Below, in pieces: positions 32,705 through 46,400 of a stretch of DNA of 64,000 nt. How positions within the stretch are numbered: position 1 is the first letter of the stretch; each line of letters starts with the position of its first letter. The stretch spans positions 489,585 to 553,584 of the forward strand of contig BFEA01000047.1 of NCBI GenBank assembly GCA_003427395.1, read 5' to 3'. The translations under genes were made by a program, and so were the position numbers. Below the pieces are notes generated by a model. The model was not told the DNA's origin. It was given only the letters and a program-made list of their open reading frames with translations, and did no database searches. This DNA comes from Chara braunii (taxonomy: Eukaryota; Streptophyta; Charophyceae; Charales; Characeae).

Positions 32705-34630
32705 TTGGTCTAGCGCTCCATCTGCGCACGTACGCTCGCACTCTTACTCCCGTACGCTTGTGTGCTCTCCCCCTTTGTCTCACATCCTCGTTTCTTTTAT
32801 ACCATCTTCCTCTCCTCCCTCTTGCTCGTCCTCATTTGTCTGTGCAAGTCCCGCCGATAGGTTTGAAAATTTTGGCAAAATTTTATTTTCCCACCTTCCT
32901 TTCCTCTCCTTCCTCACAAACTGTCGCTAGTCACCTATCCGCCCTTGCACCCTTCCTTGCCCAATAAAATCCTTCCTCTCATTGGTTTCCGGATCGAAGT
33001 GATGATTCTGCATGAAACCCCGCTCAAACGACGACCACCCTCCGCTCTCGCCCCCTATTTCTCACTGGTACCCCAGTCGTTTCAGTTCTTTTTCGTCTTG
33101 ATCGGTTGCAGCGTACTCCAACTGTTTATTCCCGTCCGTGTAACTGATTGCGACATCTTTTCACCTCCCTTTTTGTCATGCGCCCCAATCTTCTGGCTAG
33201 CTCGAGGGTTCTTCCACCTTGCATACGCACCTGGCCTAGCCCCATTCTGAACGCAGACCAACTTGGCTCGGTTCCCTCCCCGCGGCCTTCTCCTCTATTC
33301 GACCTCCCTTCTCATCTTTCCATTCAGTCAGATCCCCGCTCGGTGCCAATTTATCGTTTCGTCATTACGCGAGCCTGCCCTCTGCCACCTCGAGTACTCG
33401 GACCCATCCTTACCGGGTCTGCAAATGTACTTCCTCCGGAGGGAACCGTTGGTAGGAAAGATAGGTGCATGCGCTCCTCCCTCCTGCAGTTATCCAGAAC
33501 TTAAAGGCGAAGAGACGATCCAACCGATCCCAAGACTCGTCAAGATATCGGGGCAATCGCCATTACGACGCAACCATACCGGACGACCGTCACTCCATTC
33601 CGACCTCTCATAAGCTGCCAGCCACCACACCCGAGCCCATACCAAACTCGACTGTCATGATCAGAATACCACACGGCAGCTGCCATATCAATGATGTCGA
33701 ACACGCAGCTCCGCCGGGGCAGGTCAAAACCGATCACTCCATAAAACTTAAGCCATATACGCCGAACCCCCCTCCGCACTGATCACATCGAGCGTCGAGA
33801 CTGACCCGACGAGTACAGAGGCCATCGACAATTTTGGTCCTTGGCCATTGAAGCTGTTCGGTTGCCCATCAAGCCTCAGCTCACCAAACTGGACACATCG
33901 AATTCATACTGAAAAAGAAGAAGAAAAAAAAACTCTTCGTTCATCAAGCCTGTCCATTGAAGGACCTGGCTCGTCCCCAGGTTGTCGTTGACCAAAGCCT
34001 GTGTGCCTCTTTTTTTCTCCCAAGACTGCAACCCTCCGCGTATAAGTCCTTCGTATTTGCCATTTCCCTTGATTGTCACAGCACTCGCCTGACCCTTGCC
34101 CGCTCTCGGCCCCGCTTATGACCACCTTCTGGTCTGCCACTCCATCTTGCCTAGAGGTTAGTACAGAGAACCACATCCATGCGTGTCTCAAATCATGCAA
34201 AAAAGGGAAAAACATACTCGAAAAGTTTCTCTTTTTCATTAAAAGCAACCATCCAGCTGGTAGGCAGCCGCCCGACACCGGTAGCATAGAGTGGAAAACT
34301 GGGTGAATGACAAAAATAGAATTCGCATCAAACAATGGAAATGCACTGAGCCGGCGCGGCGATTATTTCACAGTCAAAATGTCTTCTTCTTTTTTCCCTG
34401 ATATTTTTCCTTGAAAGATCACGACCTAATCTACAGACCCTCGAACCTTCAAATTTTTCGAAGAATTCTTCTGAGCACGAAAAATCGCTAAATTTGCGAC
34501 TTTCAATTGGCCGAATTGCCGCCCATCCATAGAACCTGGCCCTAACTCACAGGGCCGAGGGTTTTCGGCTGTCGGGGGGAGTCGCAATTTAATCTAGGCT
34601 TCACTGAGATCAACGACACAATATGCTCCT
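32705..34630. other. No gene recognised
   Basis: Contains AAAATTTTGGCAAAATTTT near 32866, a distant echo of the GGCAGC motif. Frames of 100-140 codons lie on both strands (33465-33782, 33904-34335) without recognisable domains. Confidence 0.45.
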
Positions 34631-34635
34631 TTTTT

Positions 34636-35125
34636 TTAAAAACACCAGAGCACCGTCACTAAGATGAGTGATACTACACAATATGCTGTATTGCACATGA
34701 TTGCATCCATCATCACCTTGAAATTCAATTCAGGACAAGCTACTAGAGTTTCCCCTGGATTACGATCTAGCGGATGCTGTACCAATCCATCACACTGCAT
34801 CCTCGGCTCCCTCTCCACCTTCATATGCTTTCGTGACCCCAATCTTCCATCCCCTGCGTTAGGCCATACCTCAAATGCCTCTTCACTCTCCTTCCTTAGA
34901 AGCTCCCATCTGTTAGGACGTGTCACCTTCGAGATATTCTTAACATTACACAGCAGTGCATGTGCTGCTTCGCAACTTTTGGCGTCCGAAGTGCACATGA
35001 TCTCCCATCCTTGGGTAGGATAATCTTGCACATGTGCAGGCAGCCACATCAGCCTCTGCTAACATGCGGCGGCCATGTAGCAAGTCAGCTACTTCTTGGT
35101 TTTTGACCCAACAATCTTAGCTTTG
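34636..35125 (-). pseudogene. Penelope-like element RT N-terminal relic
   Basis: On the minus strand the segment reads AADVAACTCA-like then GDHVHF (near 35090-34990) and, after a frame change, VTRPNRWELLRKESEEAFEVWP and CDGLVQHPLDRNPGETLVACP. The complete PLE at 49.8-55.0 kb has the same order: NCVCNSMDDRFPRIDGHVAFR, then CCDKLEGLVLCPLDHNLGDTFGCCP. The shared C-x-C, DGHV/GDHV and PLD-N-G-T motifs identify a relic of the region just before the RT fingers. The catalytic RT core is not found downstream (below 34636), so this is a truncated fragment with no function. Confidence 0.7.
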
Positions 35126-35129
35126 CTAC

Positions 35130-36040
35130 ATGCTCTTCATCATGCGGGGCGCTAGACATAGTTCCCCAATCTTGTTGTTAATGATTTTCCTTACTTCCAC
35201 CATCTTCAACCTTTTCGCAAATTCGAGTTCCACACTCACATCACATCCCATTTGCCACTTTGACCGGCCTTTGTTCTTAGGAACGCTCGCGTGGATTTCT
35301 TATGGGAACACTGCATCCACTTCTCATATCCTCAACTCCGTTCCCTTCCTTTTTTTTTCTTTTTTTTTAAAACAAAATTCCACCGGTGTCCAGAGATAGG
35401 AGTGATGGTAATAGCATGCACTCCTCCCTATCTTACAAGGGGCACCAGTCTATTGGTTGGGGGGGGGGGGGAACACCTGCTGGAAAGCGGGTCCGGCCTC
35501 CCCTGAGATACATGGTAAAGTTGATAACACAGCACATGCTGGGAGCCGTACCCAGCATTGCTCGTGCATTTTACGGCTAACGCCATTAATACTGCTGCTG
35601 AGATGATAATAACATTGAAGTTACGAATCGTTGTGAGCTGAGCCCCACATCCCTCTTTTTTGAAAGAGGGACAGGAAGCCTCTTCAGCCGGAGATAGGCC
35701 TTCACTCTTTAGAACAGAAACCACGAATTTCTTCTCCTCAACATGCAGTTGCTCGCATCTTCAAATCTACACTTGGATGTAGACAGCGTCATCACTATAC
35801 CATTCACCTCACCCTACATGCACTGGAAGCTATAGATATCTGTTCACCTCACCTGTCGTCTTCTTTCCAGGTAGGTATGTTTCCGAAGGCGCCAATCAAG
35901 TTTGGCCCTACGTTCGAATACGTAATGCACGCCCTTTTTTGCCTGTTTAGGTTACTACATGCCTTCTGTTTTCCTTTTTGGTGCTTCAAGTCACAGGCAC
36001 GCCACAGCGATGTCGCAGCAGGCAGGGCGCTGGCATGTGA
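35130..36040. other. No gene recognised
   Basis: Mixed sequence with a G run (35460-35472) and short frames only. It may include more of the decayed PLE upstream of 35125, but no GIY-YIG motif is visible. Confidence 0.45.
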
Positions 36041-36041
36041 C

Positions 36042-36044
<3 letters not shown>

Positions 36045-36085
<41 letters not shown>

Positions 36086-36400
36086 CCAGCCATGCACGCC
36101 GAGAAATAGAGGGGCAACTTAGACCTATAGGATAAGCAAAATCGGAATGAATCTTCCGCTAGAACATTGAAATACACACTGCAACTCACATGACTGGCCT
36201 CACACGACTTCCATCGATAGGATGAGCAAGGCCTTACACGACTTCCATCAATAGGATGAGCAAAATTGAATGGATCTTCCACTGGAACATGGAAAACCTG
36301 CTCACACGACTTCCATTGCTGGTTGAATCTTCCAAACACCTGCTCACACGACTTCCATTGCTGGTTGAATCTTCCAATTGACAGCAAAATGCGAAAAACC
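36045..36400 (-). repeat. (GA)n microsatellite plus several dispersed-family copies
   Basis: A GA run (about 36047-36081) is followed by TTTCCAGCCATG, the reverse of the motif beside the CT run at 10758. Reversed dispersed-family copies lie at 36127-36180, 36185-36235 and 36220-36290 (GATGAGCAAAATTGAATGGATCTTCC). Two short direct repeats of CACACGACTTCCATTGCTGGTTGAATCTTCC follow at about 36303 and 36345. Confidence 0.75.
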
Positions 36401-36636
36401 ACCCACCAGACTAGTACCATAAAAGCGCCCTGGCCCCTCCCCTACCCGAACCCGCACCTGTTGATACATTTTTTGGCAGTGTTTCCCCACCAAACGCAGC
36501 GAGAGATAGACCCAACCTCATGGCCGCCGGGGAAAAAACTTCCTGCGGCCAATTTCACAGGACACCTCCTGTGGCGTCCAAACAACCTGCGTGCCTTATT
36601 TTCTCTGGGGCCGAAGGGACCATCTTACAGGGAGTA

Positions 36637-36684
36637 GATAGATAGACAGATAGATAGCATATAAATGGATAGATAGAAGAAGAC

Positions 36685-36717
<33 letters not shown>

Positions 36718-37075
36718 TAGACAGATAGATAAACAATGCACATTGGCACCGAGTCCACGGTTTTGCATTGTATCTATGTCCTTCGCCAGGATTCAAGAGC
36801 TGTGTATTGTGCGTATTCGGTGGGCGCCACTCAGGTTTGGACCTAGGTACCAATACAAGTACATTGTCCCTCGATCCAACTTTTGAAGTCATCTATTTCA
36901 TTCCCTCGGGATGCAAGAGTGGTGTACGTGTCTAACACACACACACACACACACATACACACACACACAAGGCACACACACACACACACACACACACAAG
37001 GCACACACACACACGTACACACACACACGTACACACACACACGTACACACACATATACACTCACACACACAAGGA
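36637..37075. repeat. (GATA)-type and (AC)n microsatellites
   Basis: AGATAGATAGACAGATAG-type repeats at 36637-36735 and AC/ACGT repeats at 36937-37072. They produce spurious Tyr/Leu/Ser and Cys/Val frames. Confidence 0.95.
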
Positions 37076-37079
37076 GATC

Positions 37080-39019
37080 CGTTGGTGCTGATAGCGAGAA
37101 AGTGATGACGGCAGCCTGTTGCTTCCTGCTGTTAGTATGCCCTTGTTATCCAGAAGTGACGGCACCCATGTGTTGCTTCACGGTGTTGGGACTGACCGAG
37201 CATTTCAAAAAAAAAAAAAAGCACTTACGCCATCAAGTACCATCAACATTCTCAATTTCATCTTTGTTCTGTGTTCCCACCCCACGTCCTCCCACCCAGC
37301 CCCCCCCTTTCCCCTGACAACGCTTAATAACCAAAGAGAGATGGGTACATGGGATCACTTTTCGCCGTTTTCTTTTTCCCCCCTCTTCAGTTGCCTAACT
37401 CCGTGCACTTCCAATAAAACAATCACTTACCATTGACTGCAAACCTCCATCTCGCACGAAGTTGAGGATGACGTCGTAGATGATGTGGCGAACGAGGTGA
37501 CGGATGATGCCCGGGACACCACTGCATCACATTCAATGAATCCTTTCTACAGCACAGCTGCAAGAATGCTACGCCATGCAAACAATCGATTAACCAATCA
37601 GTCGATAAGTCGACCAATCAATCAGTCCACCGATTGCTACACCAGAAGGGATCAGCAGATCCCGGTCCGCACTGCGATTGCCTGCATCGGTTTTGCCCCC
37701 CGCTCATCAACAACGTTCACCCTCACTAAGGACCATCCATCAGTGCACCATGTGTCAATTCCAGATTCCTTTCCTCGCTCCAATGTCGTGCACATTATAT
37801 CCTCCAGTCCCAATCGATCATTCATCCAATCAATCAACCAATCATCACTGAATCATGACCACAATGCCTACACGTCGATGGACAGATAAATCAATCGGTG
37901 CAAAGAAGGACACACTGAAAACACTACAACGCTGTCGTCGTTGGCTCCTCTTTATATGTTTTCTTTCCCGCCTACAAACCCGCCTCACTCTCTTCTTTTC
38001 TCAGCACTTGCTAAACAATAAACCTTGCATCCGCAACATAAACAAATATTGATCAATCACTCGATAACTAGAATCAAGCGATCCGCAAAGTTATTCACAG
38101 TTTGAATGGCAGACGAAAAGAGACTCCATTCTATAAACAACACCTGCTGCGCCACAATCGTAGCCGTACGTTTTTTGCTGGTTTGGCCAATCATTCATCT
38201 GTCACCAACTTGCCGCCTGCTGCGCCACAATCCTAGCCGTAGTGGATCCGATCCGGATCCGCTTGGCGCTTTCGCCGAACACCAGTGCTTTCCCAGCTAG
38301 AGAATCAAAATTGCGGCACCGATGCTGGCCGCCACGGCGCCCATATATACAAAACATGTCACATCTGAGACCCTTTTAGCTTGAATGGACGTCCAGCAAC
38401 ACAGCCCCAGTCTTCCCAAGAGTGGCGGCATTGTGCACGCCGCGGCTTCCACATGGAATCTAGTTAATAATAATACCGACACACTTGGTTCAAACGATAA
38501 AACAAGAACTGCCGACTTCCGCGATAAAGCAGATAGATACCATACTACGATGCGCTTTCATTATAAGTATATATATATGTAACAGTATCGACCACTCTCC
38601 CTTCAGATCTTCATCAACTTCTCGACTTCACATGAGTAAAATACCTTCTTCAATTCCTTGTATATTCGACAGAGTGAAACTTCCCGACTAAGCAAAACAT
38701 ACCAGCGGTACTCGAGTCCTCTCCGAACACTACGAGATAGTAACCTATCATACGGCTCTCTATTCTACTTGCTTCGTAGTTCCAGTCTTCGAGTGATCGA
38801 GTTGAGTGAGGCCGAAGCAAAAGCCATAAGAAAACGCAAAGAGCGCCCATATGATCACGTATACAGACGATTTATTTTTAGAATTGAGCTAATTTCGCCA
38901 GATTACAAAATACATACGTATATGACCTTTCCCGGAAGGGTTTGCCATGTCACTCTCAGCTACATTCAAATTTGCTGCCTGTCGTCCGGAGATGGGTCAT
39001 TGAGGACAGCTGACGGATA

Positions 39020-39062
<43 letters not shown>

Positions 39063-39410
39063 AGCGGGGGGTAAAATCGGACAGATCCGGAAAAGGAGCA
39101 AGACGGAAATAAGGTCAGGATCATAGAGGGTTGGGTATGGCAGAACGGGGGAGTATGGAGATGAAGTGGAGCAGCGGAACGGGGTCCATGTAGGGTCAAG
39201 AGGGCGATGTGGCTCTCTCTCTTCCATTGGTGTATATGTTTGCTCCATCTTTTGCCTTGGCGAATCAAGTCTCGTTCGCCGGATTGGATGATGGATTCAT
39301 TTATCTCATGCATGCTCCGAACTGGCTGTTTTCAGTGAATGTCAAATTCGTGTGCAAGTGCCTGCATTGCAGAAATCACACGCGCAAAACTAAAACACCA
39401 TCACTCGCAT
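37080..39410. other. No firm gene; scattered exon-like frames on the minus strand
   Basis: Minus strand 37529-37434 reads like an exon: it follows GATGCAG and ends ...CAGTCAATG before GTAAGT. Near 38370-38298 a hydrophobic C-terminus (VYMGAVAASIGAAILIL) ends in TAG. A CT/AC microsatellite lies at 39023-39061, and ATCAATCAATC-type repeats at about 37590-37640. I cannot join these into a model or name a family. Confidence 0.35.
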
Positions 39411-39413
39411 ATG

Positions 39414-39760
39414 TGCTGCCTCCTTGGTCACCTCGACAGAAAGCTTAGTAGCAGGCGTGTTTGGTCGCTTTCTTCGTTCACGAGGGGCTTCCTTGATAAC
39501 AACCACTTGTGTTTCAATTTCTTCAGGTCTGTGTTTCGTACGGTTCGGACGATTAGGAGAGTTGTCCTTCAGGTCTATTTCCCTTTCCTGTCCATTTAAT
39601 TAAACCTTGCGAAGTCCTCTTCTTCCTGCCAACCTTCCATTCTGAGATTCTTTCCCCTCCCACTCTCTTTCTTCGTCCACTATATCGGCGTGCGTCTTTA
39701 CAGTTTCGGACTTCCAGTCTAAAGTGGAAGTGGCTTCCTTTGTGAACCCTGCCAGAGAAA
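39414..39760 (-). CDS. Candidate exon(s) of an unrecognised gene
   Basis: After a good acceptor (TTTCTCTGGCAG) the minus strand opens a charged, low-hydrophobic frame (WKSETVKTHADIVDEERE, then GRRGLRK). An in-frame TAA follows, and the same frame then reads on (RPEEIETQVVVIKEAPRER) to TAG near 39414. The TAA lies in an 18-nt segment that starts GT and ends AG, whose removal would keep the frame; such a short intron is not expected in plants, so a genuine stop, a sequencing error or a pseudogene are simpler. An ATG-led frame lies just upstream (near 39913-39770). No domain recognised. The plus strand is also partly open, so coding status is uncertain. Confidence 0.3.
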
Positions 39761-40033
39761 TCAAGAGAACACCACTGTTTCATGGCAGTAGCCCTTCTCC
39801 ACCTTCGCGGATGACGAGTTGAGAGGTGCAACCAGGTATGTTTCGGTGTTACAGGGCGATCCCGAACACTGTTTCTCCAAATTGTCACCACCCCTAGACG
39901 CAGTTTCCATCATTGTTCAAAACACGTCGATGATTTCGATCGATAGGGTACGTACGAGACGTGGCCAGCAGTGAAAGCTTCTCTTTTGGAGAGGCAATAG
40001 AAAACAGTTCCGTACTTGGTGCTCTCGCCGGTT

Positions 40034-40165
40034 CGAGGATAATACCTCGAGGCCATGGCCTTTTCGAAAAGAAAGCGAAAAAAAAAAAAAAACGATCCAC
40101 CTTACGAACTCCACTGTAAGTGGACAAAATGCAGCCTTACGAACTCCACTGTAAGTGGACAAAAT
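40034..40165. repeat. A-tailed repeat end and a 35-bp tandem duplication
   Basis: GATAATACCTCGAGGCCATGGCC then TTTTCGAAAAG and an A-rich tail (40038-40092). The same arrangement (GATGATACCTCAAGGCCATCGCC, TTTTGAAAAAG, A-rich tail) occurs at 55216-55268, so this is a dispersed A-tailed repeat. Beyond the tail, CTTACGAACTCCACTGTAAGTGGACAAAAT is present twice (40101 and 40136). Confidence 0.6.
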
Positions 40166-40169
40166 ACAG

Positions 40170-42236
40170 TGCAGTGTTTCGGGCCAAATTGCAATTATAT
40201 AAATCGAATTTACGAAGACAACGGTTAGACCTCACAGACGTTTATGGAATGACAGTCCATACAACAGACACCGGAGTACATAGTCGTTAAAAAGAATTGG
40301 AATGTAAAGAACATTGGAGTATTTATTCCTCGTTTATTCATTGTATTTACTAGTTCGCATGTACATCCAGCCCTGTTCAAACCGCCAGTACACGGCCCCA
40401 TCCCCGCAGAAAACGGCGAACTGCCGACTCCGGGCTTTTCGGGGCTAGGGGCTTCACGAGCACAATGGCTAGCGGTTCGAAAAAACTCAGCGCGCAGTGC
40501 AGCCCCCAGCCCAGGAAAGACGATGTCGAGCGGTTCGGAAAAGCTTGGCGTGCAGTGCAGCCCCGAAATCACGGCCGCGTTACTAGAGGCAGCATCAATC
40601 CCATATATGCTGCCTCTTTCTTGGTCGGGGCTCGAGCAGCCATTTCCGGGCTTTTCGCGGCTGAGGGCTGCACGAGCACAATGGCTAGCGGTTTTGAAAA
40701 GCTCGGCGGCAGCCAAGAAAGAAGGGAGTGCGCCGCCAGCAGTTAGGATAAGTTTGTGCAGCGCCTCCACGCCCGAGTGTATTGTTGGTTCGATACGCAT
40801 CGGTCAATTCATCGTTGAAAATTATCGACTTCCATGGTGTGACCAAATTAATCGACTCCAAGCCTACGCAGAACCATACCACAGCTGCAGGTAGTACACA
40901 AGCTGCTTTCACCATCTTTCGCTGGCACGATTCCTTTCTTTTGGTAAAGGGCGACGGTCTTAAGATATAATCATTGAGCTGATCGACCCCGGGGTAATTC
41001 GGAATTGGTGGCATCTCATTCCTGATTGGGCATGTACTTCTACAGTCCGAGGGTATATACCAAACTCAGATAGCCCCGCCGATACCACAATTCCTTTTCC
41101 CTGAGCTGCTGCCCCAGGATTATTTCCCTTCCTCGATACTTTTTTCCCCTGAGCTGCCGCATTGGCTAACACGAACTATTACAGAACACATAGGACAAAA
41201 AGGCATATCACAAAAACAAACACGCGAGTTTCCATGATGATCACTTCAGCTACTGGCCATCACAGAACATAAATCCATAAAAGTAAACGGTACTGATTGT
41301 CAGTACAATCCAAAGCCACGTGCACTCACACAGCCAGGTCAGCAACAACGCCACAACACGGCCACACTCTCATCATAAATACCTCTATTTCTCTTTTTTG
41401 TGACACTTCGACACACAACAACAAATTAACACAGCGCTGAACTTGAGAGTGCACTCCGGTAATACAAGGGCAAGTCCGAGTTCATGAAAAGACACCACCG
41501 ACAGGTAGCAGTGAAGCTCGCAAAGCACTACGACACTGGCAGGGGAGTTCCGAAAACGTTTTTCGAGGGACGAGCAGAAAGTACTGATGTAAAGAGTAAA
41601 AGATCATCCGTAAGCGTCAGAAGGACGAAGCTAACGCCTGCACGTCCACACGCAAACGGTACACTGGAGCATCTTCACATCTGCATGGACTGAGACTGAG
41701 TTTCGTCATTCCCAACCGGGCCTGACACTCCTCAAAATTTCATTAGGGCCAAACGATTACAGCTTTCTTTGAGCACATGTTCCCTGGCCCACGGCTCAAT
41801 TGAATCGGCACGACTCGAGTCGGACACACATCCCACCGAAAGAACAGAACCAAGGTGAAGAAACCTTCGCACAGAGACAGAGAGAGAAAGAGGCTAGCGA
41901 CAGGAACTCGACACAACTTCCGTATGAGGCACGCGCGCAATGTACAACTGGCCAACTTCAATCGAGGGGCAAAACGAGTATATTCCGATTCAATTCGAAT
42001 TGGATCCGTATTTTCCAAAACACGTAGACGTCAATAGATTACTCAGGCCGCGAAAGCGCTCAAAACACCATAAGACGTCGTTGGACTAGTCCCCCGTTCG
42101 GCCGCTCGAGGATTACCCACCAAGAACTCGGTGAGCCCCCCTCCGACGCATAACACCTACCCCCCCCCCCTCCTCCCATTTATCAACTTCCCGCAGTGGC
42201 CGCATCTTGAACCCTCCGCAAACGTCTCGTCCTACT
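40170..42236. other. Intergenic, with a diverged repeat at 40453-40710
   Basis: CACGAGCACAATGGCTAGCGGTT occurs at about 40457 and 40672 with a related AGCGGTTCGGAAAAGCTTGGC between, giving a 191-codon minus frame with internal duplication that I do not accept as a gene. 42000-42236 is the presumed 3' UTR and downstream flank of eS27. Confidence 0.5.
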
Positions 42237-43436
42237 CTAGTCCCCCTTTCTGCGAAATGAGCATCCCTCTGTCAATCGAGCCCTCCCTCCAGTCGGCTGG
42301 CAAAGGACCGCAGAGCAGCTCCCGCAGAGCACAACAGTCTGAGAGTGACTGAAGACGGTGGTGCTGCACACGAGATACATTAAGCACAAAAGGACAACCA
42401 AGCTGTCAGCCAAGAAATAATGTTCTGCTAAACCAACTCAAAAAGAACGGGGCAATCATGATGTGCGATTAACCGCAACAACAATTCAAACAACAATTAG
42501 TACCTGCTAAAACCTGCCATGCACACAGCTTCGAGCACGTCAATGAATGGTCACACAGCTTCCACGTTGGCCTACGTCGGAGTCACCATCAACTGCATGC
42601 ACGCAGCGAGGGCAATCACAGGCGCAGAAAGCAGTGCTAACAGCGTTCCCGCCAAAAAAAAAGCCAGGTCGGCACGCCTCTAGCACAACCAGGCAAACAC
42701 CACACACCCAAGATTAACGGAACGAAACAGGCCTTCCGTTAAAACATGAAGGACATAGAGAAGACATAGGCATGCAGCCTGCGAAAGGATCATGAAAGAA
42801 TTAAAAAAGAATTAGACAAAGCCGGCCCGGGGATGGGGGGGGGGGGAATAACGAGCAAATGGGAGACAGAGATCGTCGACTCTCCCCTTCTATTTTTCCC
42901 AGATCAGGAGCGCACATCTTGGACGCGGGGATCAAGAGCGTTGAAACAGATCCCCCCTCACAGCGCTCCACTTCACGCCCTGTCTATATACGTTCTTCTA
43001 TGTTCACAGACGCAGAAGTTACGTACACCGTCGCCTGCGAAAGCTATTTATGTCCGAAGAAAGGGATGAAAAAAGAGAGACGGTGAAGGAATAAGAACCC
43101 ATGAAGGCAGATAAAGCAAAGGAAAAGGCCTGCAACTTAGTCGCGGAAGACAACGGAGACGAGTTTTAGCGCAGCTGGCTTGTTTCCATGGTTCAACGCC
43201 GTATCAGGAAATCACTCTCCTCGACGACGAAACCCTAGCGCTGCAAGAATGCAGGTCCGAAACTCCGGACACGCGTGAGTGCGTTGGAGAAAACGTGCGA
43301 GGAAAACACCATCCATACGTATAGTTGCGGGTTTGCAAATCCTGAGACGCCCAAGTTGAGAAAAGGGGTGAAGAACAGCGGTGCACAAGGCGTGGCTAGA
43401 TTCTACTGACTACTCAAAGAGCTAATTCACACCCGG

Positions 43437-43476
<40 letters not shown>

Positions 43477-46400
43477 GCGCGAGCGCGCAATAGTAAGAGT
43501 TTGATGCATTGGCTCGTACGGCATTGCACACAAGTGCCGTCCACATGCGCGTCTGAGAGAGGTTCGACGGCTCATCGTGACGCAAAGATGTCCACGGAGA
43601 AAGGCTCTGTGCCTCGTTACACACGGACGAAGATCAGCACACTTCCGGCATCGAATACCGATTCGCCACGTCCAACGAGGTCGGTGATACTTCACAAAAA
43701 GATCGAACGTGAGCCGAAAGCTCCCTACCCTACTCCCTGCTTCGCACCCACCTTCCTGGGAAAAGGCGGTAATTTCAAGGATTGTCCTGATACGCTCGGG
43801 GATGAGGGAATGAAACTACAGATAACAAACAGTACATGACTTCTGGCAGAAGGTACCGAACATCGAGTACCCCTACTGGACAATAAACTCTCGAGTATCA
43901 TCGAAGACGCATCAACAACGGTTCGTGATATTTGTCCCTCTCCGATTTATCTTCCCGTGTTCAATTCCCTATCTCCCTCCGCTGTACTCGTGATTTGCTG
44001 GGGAAAGGGTTTCTTTACATTACAAGAAGCTTATTCGATGAAGGCTCTGCGCAGTGAGAACCTTGCAAGAAAAACATTAATGCGATGCTCTTCGAAATAC
44101 ATACCTTATTTCCATGCAGGACGTCATAATTTATTCTTATTCGAGATCATATAAAAAACAATAACTACTCTCTCTGCGCAGCCATGCACGCAGGAAGTGA
44201 GCTTCGCACTCAACGAATGCAATACCAAGCAACAGACTCGAATTCCCCGTTTCTAATCACAACACATAGCAGCTTCCCTTCGGCAGAGAGATGCTGCAGT
44301 TAACGACAGTACAGGTCAGTAAGGGCCTCGCTCCACCACTCAGGACATCCAGAAAACGACAAAAATCATGGCGTTGTATCTTTCCATGTTCTACCAAAAG
44401 ATACTCTCGTTTTGCCCATGTCGAGAGTAGTGGAGAGAAGCACTAGATCATCACATCTTCCACATTGCGTGGGCTGCGTTCACGAGGTCGCTCATCAACT
44501 TTCTTTAACATCACGCTGGGCCGCACATCAGATAGAAAGGACTCCAAACCAAAACGAAGGGGACCACAATGTAATAAACGGACCGACTCATCAAACCACA
44601 CATCAAAACTAAACACCACTTGAGTACTCACATGTTGAAGCAGCCCTGGCATTTGACATCCATGAAGAAACTGTTAGGGCTTTGCACAAGCCTCTTCAAC
44701 TTGTGCTTCTTCTTTTCCGACTCCGCGGGCGGATGCAGCAGATCGATATCGTTGGAGAGCACCTGATACACGCAACAATCACGAACATTTCCAGTACGTT
44801 AGACATTTCCCGGAAACATTAATGTATTTCTGAATACGAGCGAAAACCAGTGAGCTATACTTACCAGACAGATACTACCTCTCACGTTTCCGATTCACAC
44901 AAATAAGCACCATGCTTCCAAATGTACGTTCAACACCTAACACTACACAATAAATAATTTAGAGCGACATGCAGCTTGATTCATGCCCGAAGACAACCAC
45001 CTCTGCAGATCCACAAGTATTATATCCGTCCTTCGGACCAACGTGAGTCATCTAGCCAAGCTTCCCTTCATACCGTGTGACAAAGATTCTCGACCCACCC
45101 AAGAACACGGCTATCAATCAATTTCCGTCGTACCCATCGAAGAAGCTTCCCTCAACCGTTTCGCAAACCAAGAACGCAGCTCTCGATCACAATAATTTAA
45201 ATATTCAATTACGTTGCCGACAGTAAGAGCTCGCTGACGATGACCGTATCCAATCCACACTGCTCAACTCTTAAGAGAAGAAAGAGAGCATCATGACAAA
45301 CCTAAGGACCTAGCCTAATGATAAGAGAACTTGGAAAATACTCGGCCTCCATTGCGTGAACATCACAGAAAAGACTGCGCAGTAGCCAGATGCCGCCTGC
45401 CATTTATCACGCATGATAAACACAGACCCCTCCGAAGGAGAGTTACGTGATTTTTTTCTGACACTCTGGGAGATGATTCGCGAAGGCATTCCAGAAATTT
45501 GGACGGATTGAAACTGATCACTCCGTCCGCAACTTCATCGCCTCGATGATACATTTTCTTCACAAACGTGGGTTGCCCGACACCCCATTTTGGGTGCCTT
45601 AATCATTTTTCAGATGACGCGAAGAAAATCCAGGACTAAAGATACGTGGAGTTAACGCCCTTTCCCGATTACAGGTGAGATTGTCAGTGAAGGAGCAAGG
45701 AAGAAGTGCTCAGGCCCCATGCCGTCAGGGATAGAATTCGCCAAAAGAAAACGATGAATGAAGGCTTTGACCTACATGCCACTAAGAAAGAGCTCATCTT
45801 CCCAATCCGCTCCCATCCATGACTTCCCCCGCCCCACACGCCACGTGAACTGCGTTCCCTTATATCGCTGAGTACCCTGCAAAGGCGCGAATGGCAGAGA
45901 AATGAAATCCACAAACTACGACACACCCCTACTTTCACGGAGTCCCGTAAATTCACTATCCCAAACAAAGCAAAACCCTATCACTATTGCACTGGGCGCA
46001 CAAAGGGGACAACCCGTTTCAACATCCCGGAGAGGAAAACCCTAATAGACACTCGATATTCAGTTTAGAACAGGGATACATCTGGCGGCGCACCAACTGT
46101 TCACGATAACCGAGCCATGAGACTTTTCACATATTGTATTGCTCCAGCGTATATCACTCCGCTCCTCAGAGAAACACAGCCAGGTTCACTACTACCCATC
46201 CTCACATTACAACGGACAAAGCCTCGCAGCCTACAGCCCGTAATTTTCGTCGACCCGTACAGAGACCTCGGCCAAGTGGCAAAATGCTATACAACTTTAC
46301 GAGAGCAATTGCCACGCGCACGAGCGCATCTTGAATCACCATAGACGAGGTCCGACTAACAATTCAAAAGTCAGTCAGCCCGATTAGACGAACGTCCCTC

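Noticed and set aside
40225-40800. 191-codon minus-strand frame with internal duplication
   Set aside because: The duplication is at DNA level and is equally open on the plus strand; no family motif.
44443-44652. 69-codon minus-strand frame starting near eS27 exon 2
   Set aside because: It reads the exon 2 end and intron in the wrong frame; the eS27 frame across the splice sites explains the sequence.
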